DNA of 64,000 nucleotides from Tricholomella constricta (lineage: Eukaryota; Basidiomycota; Agaricomycetes; Agaricales; Lyophyllaceae): positions 682,001 to 746,000 of the forward strand of contig JAACJP010000005.1 of the NCBI GenBank assembly GCA_013368375.1, in the 5' to 3' direction. A model generated the notes under the pieces. The model made no database searches. It was not told where the DNA came from and saw only the letters and a list, made by a program, of their open reading frames with translations. How positions within the stretch are numbered: position 1 is the first letter of the stretch; every line of letters starts with the position of its first letter. Both the position numbers and the translations under genes were made by a program. Below, one piece after another: positions 11,481 through 19,508 of this stretch.

Positions 11481-12454
11481 GAGTAAGTTTTTATTAAGTT
11501 TACCAGCATTTTCTGCAACTGAGTTTAATTTTTTTATGTTACACTGTATCCAACTCCCTTGCGAATCAATGGAAAGGCGCGGGGATTCTATCCTGACGAT
11601 TTATCTATCAACGAACACTGCGTTATCGTGGTCGTTGTTGACCGCAGTGCATTTGGTTGGGTGATCCGAGATTCTGAACGTGATGTTTCAACTACGTGGG
11701 TTTTGCGGAGTGACAGTTAGTTTGGAGATCGTTCGACGGAAGTAGATTCGGAGTCACAAAATGCAACCCTAACTTCGCGGCGTGCCAGTGCGCCACAGGG
11801 GCGCCTGAGGTGAGTTTACGCGAAATCGCAGTCATTGAATGTTGCTTGTTACAGTTGCTTGCCACGCTCGTGTCTAAGGTATGTAGTCAGTAACAGCCTA
11901 TCGTTGGAGACTGCCAGAGACTGGACCAACCATTTAGAACTCCGCGTTTTCTTCCTACTATCACGATTCTGCCTTCGTCACGAGGCTCCTCTCATACGAC
12001 GAGTTCTACATCAGTTCAACAATCGCCGGGTGGACTACTCGCTCCCACCAAGAGTCATTGCTTATTTGAGCGCTGGCCGCTCGTTCAACGCCACACTTAC
12101 TTTCGAGCAATGGCGAGTTCGGCGGTTTCGGGGGAAGCACCACTTCTGCAGCATTCTCTTCGACGTCGTTGCCCGCTACTTTCCCGACACATCGGGCAGA
12201 TGCCTTACTGTGGGTCAACATTCCTCCCCAATCCTGCATTGCTTGCTTCATTGATATTGCTGTTGTAAGCATAGTATTGAGCAGACACCCACGGTAAACA
12301 AGAGCATAGAACTACTTCTTAAGACTATACCAAGAAGTGCAGGCTTGACGATGGAAGGGTGAGCGGACGAAGGATGGAAGCGTAATCGAGGAGTGCAAAG
12401 TGGTGTGTTGAAGATGCGACGTCCCACTGTCTGCAAAGTATCCATCGATGTCCT
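11481..12454. other. No supported gene
   Basis: One plus-strand open stretch (11835-12254) has no recognisable domain. I see no gene here. Confidence 0.5.
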
Positions 12455-12715
12455 GCCCAGACATGACGCACTCATCCTCGCTGCGCGCAAGCCCGTGCAC
12501 CTCGCATGATGGAGCATCGTCGGTTGGAAAATTAACGAGACAAGAAGTAACTTCTTCGCCAAATCTGAATAGCCTCGCCCCACTGGAGTATCCTCCCCGC
12601 GGATATTTCTAAACACACTACGCACTATGAGCAACGAAACCTGGATAGCCTCGCCCCCCACTGGAGTAACACCCCAACAGATATATCTAAAAGCACTAGA
12701 TGGTAATACTTGCAT
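12455..12715. repeat. Dispersed repeat copy 3 plus tandem-unit copies
   Basis: 12455-12605 is the third copy of the block at 10955 and 11160. 12605-12715 holds units matching 11335-11480. The same order of the two repeat types in both places suggests that a compound segment was duplicated and then diverged. Confidence 0.6.
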
Positions 12716-12860
12716 CAAAGGACTTATACTGCTCTGCGAAGCCGTGGGCATCGATTTGTGGATGAAACCGCGCTGAGCAGCAATTCTAAATACAGAGATT
12801 CAAACCTCTCCGTGTCCAGCACTGTATTCACTCAGCATAGCCACTGCCGAGCCTTTTCGA

Positions 12861-13130
12861 GTCTCGAGGCTGGTTGATCTGCGGAGTAAGTCTATTTTTA
12901 TCAGCATTCTGTGCGGCTGATGAAACTTGGAAGGCCATCGTTGTTACTATTAGCAAGCCATCGGCACCAAGTAAACTCAAGTCTCGAAGCTGGTTGATCT
13001 GCGGAGTAAGTTTCTATTATTATTGGTTCCAGCATTCTGTGCAACTGATGAAAATGGAAAGGCCGTCGTTGTTATTAGCAAGCCAGCGGCACCAAGTAAA
13101 ACTCGAGTCTCGAGGTTGCGGAGTAAGTTT
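12861..13130. repeat. Tandem repeat, 120/126-bp units, 2.2 copies
   Basis: The units start with GTCTCGAGGCTGGTTGATCT at 12861, GTCTCGAAGC at 12981, and a shortened copy at 13107. Each continues with a GCGGAGTAAGT motif, then 'cagcattctgtgc.actgatgaaa' and 'agcaagcca.cggcaccaagtaaa'. A diverged echo (GAGTAAGTTTTTATTAAGTT) lies at 11480. Confidence 0.85.
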
Positions 13131-13433
13131 CTGAGCACATCAGCGAAAGTTTCCTAACACCACGGCGGACTGCGCTTCAGCTCCAATGCATGCCTCGACG
13201 CAGCGTCTAGCGTAATCGTATTCTAACCGAATTGTGTCCGGGTCCGAGCAGAGAAGTTGCCAGGTTCTGCTTACAGGCTTCTCGGCATCCCATCCTTCTT
13301 CCTTCCACGACCACCCATGGAGTACATGCTGAGCGGACGTGGCGCTCCTGTGGTGCGGCGGCGAACGATGACCTCACTAGTTCATCTCGTTTTTGTTCTT
13401 TGCTTGTACCAACTGCAGAATCGGGTCGAGGGG

Positions 13434-13440
13434 TATAAAA
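13434..13440 (+). promoter_or_regulatory. TATA box
   Basis: TATAAAA lies 97 nt before the ATG of the secreted-protein gene at 13537 and is followed by a CA-rich leader. Spacing and strand fit its core promoter. Confidence 0.65.
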
Positions 13441-13536
13441 GGACCTGGACAACGACGAGGTTTTTCCCTCAACCCACACACAACACACAACTCAGAAGAA
13501 ATTACAGCAACACTTACACCAACTATTATCATCAGC

Positions 13537-14043
13537 ATGCGTACCTCTTTTGCTCTTTTTACCGCCCTCGTCTTCTCAGCCGTCACGGCCTTCGCCACGC
13601 CCGTCGAGAACGATTTCGGTGAGTGGTGCCAACATCTGACGGGGCGCGCATGATCAACGACAACCGCTGACGCCTCTTCCCGCCAGCCGAAAAGCTAGTG
13701 AAGCGCGGTAAGTCCACTGCCACCACTGGGGCATCCCGCATCCATCTCCCTCAATCCAATGATGTTACGCATCCACGGAACTGTATCGGTTCAACCTGAC
13801 TAATTATAACCTTCCCCCGCACCCGCAGGCGGCCCCGAGATCTGCACCAGCAACCGCGACGGCAGCGGCGAGACGGACGAGCAGGTGACCAAGGACTGCT
13901 GCGCCGCGGTCAAACAACAGGCCTACTTCAACGAGGCGGAGAAGCAGTGCCAGCCGTACGGCGGGCACCTCGGGAACAGCGTTGATACGGGTGAGATGGT
14001 CAAGTGCTGCGCGAGCAGGGGATGCGGGAGCCGCGCGGTTTAG
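13537..14043 (+). CDS. Small secreted cysteine-rich protein
   Basis: The model is join(13537..13618,13687..13707,13829..14043), 105 aa. Both introns start GTGAGT/GTAAGT and end CAG, and all junctions are phase 1. Residues 1-20 are a signal peptide (MRTSFALFTALVFSAVTAFA). A short pro-segment ends in KLVKR, a Kex2-type dibasic site, so the mature form probably starts at GGPEIC. It carries seven cysteines in the pattern C, CC, C, CC, C. This is not the eight-cysteine hydrophobin pattern. The middle exon is only 21 nt and encodes the processing site. A truncated homologue lies at 10574-10693 on the other strand. The role is unknown; secretion and maturation in the Golgi are inferred. Confidence 0.8.
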
Positions 14044-14341
14044 ATGGTGATGGACGTGCATAGTGAGGGAAGCGTTTTCGTGGATGTTTATGCAATGTAC
14101 GAATAGGAGGGGGGAAGTCGAGAATCAATTCAGTTCAGTTTTACTGTTACGAAAATGTGATGCGCTGCCGTTGAGGTTCCTTCCCAAGGACGACAAGCGG
14201 TGGCTTGCACTGAAATTTGAATCATCGATTATTATGACTCATAGAATACAAAGATCAAAATAATAGATCGCGAGGTAACACATGGAAAGAAAACAGCGAG
14301 TCGTCCAGTCTTTTTCCTGCAAACCAAAATTTATGAAGAAG

Positions 14342-15423
14342 TTATTGACCACCCCAGACTGCCTCTTCATCCACCTCCCGTGCCGTCCCGTTCCTCTGCC
14401 TCTCGAGAGCTTCACGGTGCAGCACATCGTCTCCGGGCGGGAGCGCCACCGCCTGCGGCCGGCGGCTGTAGAAGTGCGACCACACATGCGACAGGAAGAA
14501 CGCGATTGGGTGAAGCGCCGTGAAAATGATCACAGTTATCTGCACACGTAAATGTATGAGAACGAGCCGATACGGAGGTGGAAGAAGAGAGACGAGAAAG
14601 AAGCGGTGACGTACATTGACGGGCGGGGGCTTCGGCGAATCCAGCCAGATGCTCACGCAGAGCCAGGTGGCGGCGATGCACCAGACAAGGTCGCGTCGGA
14701 TAGCGATGACAATGAGCGCAAAGAGGTTGGTGGACATGACTACTGCGAAGCCGGCCCATGCGTGCCACCCAGAGTAGTGGCGCGGGACGCCGGGTTCAGT
14801 TGGTTTGAATGAGAGCCCAAGTGTCACGCTGAATCTATATTAGTCAATGCCTCGAGTGAGAAGATTGGCTAAGCTTACAAAAGGGAGTATGGGAAGAGAA
14901 TTGCGAAAGGAAGTGCAAGGAAGAACCTGAGTGGCGCATGGATGAGCGCAGTGTCGATGGGTCGTTCGGAGGTTGGAGGGTGGTATACTAGGAGAGCGAT
15001 ATTCGAGTATATGAGGAGGAGAAGCAGAAGGCCTTGTAAAATGGTAGCGAACAGGAACCACTGGAACACGCAGGCGATTGCCCAAAACGCCATGACCCAG
15101 TTCGCAAAGACAAGGGATAGACCGACACCCTTGATCAAGGTGCTTTTTGTCTCTGGTTTAGACGCCAGGACAAGCAGGAAACAGTAGCCCAGCTGTCCGA
15201 GGAAGATGACAAGAACATAGGCGGCGATGGTAGGTGGGTGTGGGGATATTGCTGTAGGGTAGAGGCGGGCGACATGAGTGATGGTGGGATTGGTGAGGAG
15301 GGCGCACACAACGAGCGCGGCGGCGTTGATGAGCAGCGAGAGCGGGGTCAAAACCTGAAGGCGTACGAGAGCGAGGTAGTCGCGCACGGCGGGGTGCGAT
15401 AGGTCGATCGGCAGAGCGTCCAT
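14342..15423 (-). CDS. Multipass membrane protein, unrecognised
   Basis: The model is complement(join(14342..14539,14615..14828,14879..15423)), 318 aa. The introns (50 and 75 nt) have GTAAGC/GTACGT donors and CAG acceptors, and both keep frame. About eight hydrophobic helices are visible: residues about 25-45, 65-90, 100-150 (two), 155-185, and three more after the first intron. The last one, ITVIIFTALHPIAFFLSHVW, is followed by a hydrophilic C-tail rich in Arg/Glu. There is no catalytic motif and no clear signal peptide; the N-terminus is probably cytosolic. The family was not recognised. The tRNA-Ala gene starts 75 bp upstream of its ATG. Confidence 0.8.
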
Positions 15424-15488
15424 GGTGGTTCAAGGTAAGGTTAACGAAAGACGTCATTTGCGTCGTCCTACCATGATGTCATCGGCAT

Positions 15489-15493
15489 AAAAA
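15489..15493 (-). terminator. Pol III T-tract terminator
   Basis: Five T residues on the minus strand, 4 nt after the 3' end of the tRNA-Ala gene. Confidence 0.7.
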
Positions 15494-15497
15494 CTAT

Positions 15498-15582
15498 TGG
15501 ACACACCCGGAATTGAACCGGGGACCGCCCGCAAACCTAGCAAATGCTAAGCGGGCGTGATAACCAACTACACCATGTGCCC
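15498..15582 (-). tRNA. tRNA-Ala(AGC) with short intron
   Basis: Read on the minus strand, the acceptor stem GGGCACA pairs with TGTGTCC and keeps a G3:U70 pair, the alanine identity element. The anticodon AGC is at 15548-15546 within the loop TTAGCA. The anticodon stem CCCGC/GCGGG is interrupted after position 37 by an intron of about 11 nt. The T-arm CCCGG-TTCAATT-CCGGG and discriminator A are present. The gene is intact although a retrotransposon begins 8 nt from its 5' end. Its mature sequence matches the tRNA at 44916; only the intron differs. Confidence 0.93.
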
Positions 15583-15590
15583 TTGTGCAC
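15541..15590. repeat. 50-bp direct repeat (tRNA side copy)
   Basis: These 50 bp (CAAATGCTAAG to TTGTGCAC) recur exactly at 22079-22128. They cover the 5' half of the tRNA, from its end to the anticodon loop and first intron bases, plus 8 nt of 5' flank. They bracket the YR retrotransposon. Confidence 0.95.
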
Positions 15591-15629
15591 GGCGTGAGCA
15601 GGGGTCTGAATGAGCAGGCAAGAAAACCC
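15590..15629 (-). repeat. B2 terminal repeat
   Basis: A 40-bp sequence (CGGCGTGAGCAGGGGTCTGA onward) identical to 16017-16056. It forms the 3' end of the element next to the tRNA. Confidence 0.9.
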
Positions 15630-15749
15630 AAGAACACTCAGTACACAAGAGCATGTACAAATATTCAACACTTCTTTATACCGAATTAGAAGAAAGAGAG
15701 AAAAGAAAGAAAAACTTTTGGAGCATATAACAAAGGTTGCGGGAGGGTG

Positions 15750-15923
15750 GGCGAAAAGGTTGCAAATCTCCGGAAAGGGCGAGCCGCGGCGCGTGAAGCG
15801 CCAAGTGTACGCGTCTGTGGAGGAGATGTTGGGAGAGAGGAATCAAGGAACGTGAGTCATGTGCCAGTCGCGGCCCAAAACGTGTTCCTCTCTCATCCCG
15901 TGCCTCCTTTCAGAGGACTTTCA
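15750..15923 (-). repeat. A2 internal repeat
   Basis: A 174-bp sequence identical to A1 at 21907-22080. It contains the near-palindrome GGCGCGTGAAGCGCC. Confidence 0.92.
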
Positions 15924-16016
15924 TTTCGTGCTGGTTCCTTGCTCTGACTCGGCAAATAGATGATATTGAATAAGCATACAAACTCCGATGTAACAATGGG
16001 CGACTCAACGGCCTTT

Positions 16017-16056
16017 CGGCGTGAGCAGGGGTCTGAATGAGCAGGCAAGAAAACCC
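16017..16056 (-). repeat. B1 internal repeat
   Basis: 40 bp identical to B2 at 15590-15629, located between the recombinase ORF and A2. Confidence 0.9.
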
Positions 16057-16125
16057 GGAACGAAGGGAGCCGAAGGTGCCATCGAGCTCGAGATGATGAA
16101 CCCGAACCTAAGCCGAAGGGCGACC

Positions 16126-17259
16126 TTATGAATGGAGGACAGGCCGGAGAAGTTCCGCGTGCAATGGCGCAATGATCTCCAATGACCGCCAATAACGTAA
16201 GAAGGCATCGGAGGACCAGCGACCCATCAGCTTAACGATATCAGGAGGGACACCCGCGAGAAGGAAGTGTGTAGTACCACCGATTCGAAAGCAATGACCG
16301 GAGATTTTATCGTAGGCATTGTGAATGAGAATATCGTTAACGCGTTTGAGAAATTTTCGTTTGGTCAGCGCCACGCGAGCATGTTGATTTGACCAGTAGG
16401 AAGCAATATGCTCGTTTGACGCGGAACCGTTGATGAACTGGTGGTGTAAAAGAGCTTCGATGGGGTCGGCCTGGAGTTGACGAGTAATGATCACATTCTC
16501 GCCCACTGTGCCTCCAGTTTTGGTGTGCGGGAGGTGCAGTAAGCGAGAACCGTTAGCATTGGGCACTTTCAAGTCCTCCCACCGCGGGAAATTGCTGGCA
16601 ACGAAGCCAGACTCCCGAGTCGGAAGTATTTCTCCAAGACGAATTTGACCCCAGAAGGAGCTAGTAGCCACGAAGAACACACAGGCATCAAAGGACTTTG
16701 ATAGATCAAGGCTGGAGGAAAGGATGTCAAGCATTTCGGATGTGACAGCAGGCCGTTCAGCTCGTCGAGAATCCGGCGGCCGCATGTTTTCGGCTCCCTT
16801 CACTACGTATGAAAGTTGAATACCGCCAAACCATGGCACATTGTTCTGGATGTGCCAGCCGCGAAGCGCCGAACATTTGTTTCGAATGGTGCCGCCTGCA
16901 TTGCGACCCGCAAGCGACGAAGCGAAGGCACAAAGAAGAGCTTCAGAAGCGGGGAGGCAGTAAGAGAGGGGAATGGCTTCTGCAGCGCAATATTCAGTGA
17001 ACTGGGAAACTGCAAGTGCGTATCGCTCCGCCGTCGAGGGGCGCCAAGCCTGTGAGATGGTGCGATTGATGCGCTCACGGGCAGAACTGTCCGGTTGCCA
17101 TGATTGAAAGGTAGGGTCAAGAGTGCCGTGTTGCATCGGGAGCGGGCATGGGTCAAAGGGGTGATCACCAACCCAGGGGTTGTATGATTGAGAGAGCATG
17201 CCTTTTGTAGAAAGGCGGGAGCACGAAGCAGACGAGCGGGTGGAGCGTATACAAGGCAT
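16126..17259 (-). CDS. Tyrosine recombinase of YR retrotransposon
   Basis: The frame is open from 17307; the first ATG is at 17259, giving 377 aa. It resembles the integrase of DIRS/Ngaro elements and should recombine a circular DNA copy into the target. The catalytic set is complete: Arg in WGQIRLGE, H-x-x-R in SGHCFRIGGTTH, a Trp in the second His position (MGRWSS), and the nucleophile Tyr in AFLRYWR. The N-terminal half (SQAWRPSTAERYALAVSQF) looks like the usual SAM-like DNA-binding region. It acts in the nucleus. It lies 125-170 bp downstream of the RT ORF, in another frame. Confidence 0.9.
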   Translation of the reverse strand: MPCIRSTRSSASCSRLSTKGMLSQSYNPWVGDHPFDPCPLPMQHGTLDPTFQSWQPDSSARERINRTISQAWRPSTAERYALAVSQFTEYCAAEAIPLSYCLPASEALLCAFASSLAGRNAGGTIRNKCSALRGWHIQNNVPWFGGIQLSYVVKGAENMRPPDSRRAERPAVTSEMLDILSSSLDLSKSFDACVFFVATSSFWGQIRLGEILPTRESGFVASNFPRWEDLKVPNANGSRLLHLPHTKTGGTVGENVIITRQLQADPIEALLHHQFINGSASNEHIASYWSNQHARVALTKRKFLKRVNDILIHNAYDKISGHCFRIGGTTHFLLAGVPPDIVKLMGRWSSDAFLRYWRSLEIIAPLHAELLRPVLHS

Positions 17260-17432
17260 AAGGAGCAAGGCAAGGGAAGCTGAGTTCAAAGTGTCCGGAC
17301 CGTACAAACGGTCAGCCGCGTGAAGCGCCAGTCTGACTCAAAGGCTGTGTTTAATTGGGAAGGATAGTCGGTAGACATGAGACTAAAAAGATGTACGGCT
17401 ATGCAATGAGAAACACGGAGAATAAGGAAGAA

Positions 17433-19508
17433 CTACGAAGGTATGTCGTGATAACCAACGGAAGGGGAAACGTAAGGCTTCAGATATCCCGGGATAGCTG
17501 GTGGATGAGGGAACAGAAGGGAACGCGATGGGAAAACACCGCGAGAAGGACCGTCGGCGAGATTGTCCGCAGTCGGTATCCATGCGAGCGTAAGCCACAG
17601 GTTGTGACATTGGAAATTGGCGACGATTTGGCGAAGGACCGCATTTTGTTGGCTGTTACGCGATCGGCCAGCCGCGAGCGCGCCAACAACTCCGGCGTTG
17701 TCAGAACGGACGATGAGGTGACAATTTGAATAACCAGCCGCAATGATAGCACGCAAGGCAAGGTCAACAGCAACCATTTCACCCCAGCCAATATCCCTGC
17801 CGTCGGCCTTCCATCCCGGTAACAGCCTCCAGGCAAGCCACTTTCCGTTCAGGAGAAAACCGATGCCCCATGAAGTAGAGGCGTCAACGAGTATAGGAAT
17901 ATCGAGGGGTTCGGGAGGACGCCGAATGTCCAAGGAACAAGGTGAGTTGCGAAGGGTGTCTGTCCACCATTCAATTTCGGCGGAGACAGCGGGTGTTACG
18001 CGATGCTGCAGCCAGGGAGGGGCAGATGGAGGAAAACTAGCCCGAAAGCGGTAGAGTGCGGGCATATGTGACCGCCCCTGCGGAACAACTAGAGTAACGT
18101 GGTTTAAAGTCCCGATAAGCGATTCGGTATCACGAAGGGATACAGGCGCGCGAGGAGACCATGGCACCATTTTCTTGAGGTACTTCTCTCTTTTGATCAG
18201 AGGCAAACAGACTGTTTTAGAGGCGAGTGACCACTGGAAACCAATGTAGGTAAACACGGTGGAGAATGGCGAGAATTTTTCTGGTGCCCAAGGCCAACCG
18301 AGATCAGCCGCGATGGACCAAATCAGGGATTCGTCGTAGTTGAAAATAGGCGAGCCGTCGGAATGATGTCCACGTAGATAACGAAAGAAAATGAAATCAT
18401 CCACCCATTTGATGACAGCGTCAATGCCTTTATGTAGATAAATCCAGACGATAGCGTCCGCCACCAGACCAAAGATCCCGGGTGCAGGGCAGATGCCAAA
18501 GTTCAGCCGTCCGTCCAGATGAATGAGCCCATTTATGGAAATAGCTGTGGCCGTGCGGTCAAGGGGGTGAGTAGGAATGTTACGGAAAGCTGCATCGACG
18601 TCGAAGACACAAGCTTCAGTGCCAGGGGGGGCGTCGGCAACGAGGAGATAGCATATACTAAAGGTACCCCAGGAACATTGAAAACGAGCCGAATCGATTA
18701 CTGAATTAACCGAAGGTACAAGAGGATTATTGCGAGGAAACGAGTGATCGACGGTTATGCGAAGTTTGCCAGAGGCACTTTCAATTACGTTCAGAGGTGC
18801 AGTACGATAGAAGCCAAAAAGCTGCGTAGCTAAGGAGGGGGGGTAGCCAGGAGAGACTCTGCCAAGGCGGATTTCTTCCGCGTACTTATGGATGACGAAG
18901 GCGTGATGTTCGGGGGAGCGATAATGGTTGGGAGGGGAAAACGTGTGGTCGAGAGAAAAATCTTCAAGCCCCAGGCTGAAGCCGTCACGAAGGCCAATCG
19001 GAACCTCCGCAAATTGAGGCAGGCCTCCAGTCTCGTCAAGCAGCGCGGTCCAGCGAGCATGTTTGAGCGGGGTGGAGACCGGAAAGTGCAGTTCACGCAA
19101 CACATCGTTGCGCACCGTGAGCGCCAAGGCCGCACAGGGAACAGTTATGCGCGTGGGTACATGAATCACCTCGGGGACATGGAGACGGTCCGTTGAAACT
19201 GTAGCAACAAGCCCGGCCGTTAATGCCAGACCACCTTCCGTCACTTCCTCTGGTAAGATATCTTCCAGGGCCGGGGCAGGACTTGAATTTGTGATCCGAG
19301 GAGCCGCAGTACATGCAGATGACAGCGCGGGAGTCGCGGTCGCGACCAACTGTATAGGGTTTGGTTCGATCCCCGTTACGGCCGCCGCGACTCTCGCCCT
19401 TGCGGGAAGAGGTGCGATCACCCGATTTCGCGAAGCTGTCCGGAAAGGACTTGCCAGAGAAGGTGTTGGAAGCAGCAGGTTTAGCAAGGGAAGCCGTAGT
19501 GGCGGCAA
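17433..19508 (-). CDS. Reverse transcriptase-RNase H of YR retrotransposon
   Basis: The open frame is 691 codons with no suitable early ATG; 19508 is only the upstream limit (a TTG). RT signatures run through residues about 180-400: KLRITVDHSFPRNNP, VFDVDAAFRNIP, and the catalytic loop KWVDDFIFF (DD in place of YxDD). RNase H follows: PILVDASTSWGIGF, GWGEMVAVDLAL, RSDNAGVVGAL, and a final DNLADGPSRG. It overlaps the Gag ORF by 416 nt in the +1 frame, so expression probably needs frameshifting or splicing. Its function is DNA synthesis from the element RNA. Confidence 0.88.
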   Translation of the reverse strand: MPPLRLPLLNLLLPTPSLASPFRTASRNRVIAPLPARARVAAAVTGIEPNPIQLVATATPALSSACTAAPRITNSSPAPALEDILPEEVTEGGLALTAGLVATVSTDRLHVPEVIHVPTRITVPCAALALTVRNDVLRELHFPVSTPLKHARWTALLDETGGLPQFAEVPIGLRDGFSLGLEDFSLDHTFSPPNHYRSPEHHAFVIHKYAEEIRLGRVSPGYPPSLATQLFGFYRTAPLNVIESASGKLRITVDHSFPRNNPLVPSVNSVIDSARFQCSWGTFSICYLLVADAPPGTEACVFDVDAAFRNIPTHPLDRTATAISINGLIHLDGRLNFGICPAPGIFGLVADAIVWIYLHKGIDAVIKWVDDFIFFRYLRGHHSDGSPIFNYDESLIWSIAADLGWPWAPEKFSPFSTVFTYIGFQWSLASKTVCLPLIKREKYLKKMVPWSPRAPVSLRDTESLIGTLNHVTLVVPQGRSHMPALYRFRASFPPSAPPWLQHRVTPAVSAEIEWWTDTLRNSPCSLDIRRPPEPLDIPILVDASTSWGIGFLLNGKWLAWRLLPGWKADGRDIGWGEMVAVDLALRAIIAAGYSNCHLIVRSDNAGVVGALAAGRSRNSQQNAVLRQIVANFQCHNLWLTLAWIPTADNLADGPSRGVFPSRSLLFPHPPAIPGYLKPYVSPSVGYHDIPS

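Noticed and set aside
13829..14043. Hydrophobin identity for the secreted protein at 13537
   Set aside because: Only seven cysteines, and spacing differs from C-CC-C-C-CC-C.
14412..14768. 118-codon ORF inside the membrane-protein gene
   Set aside because: Alternative frame crossing a well-supported intron.
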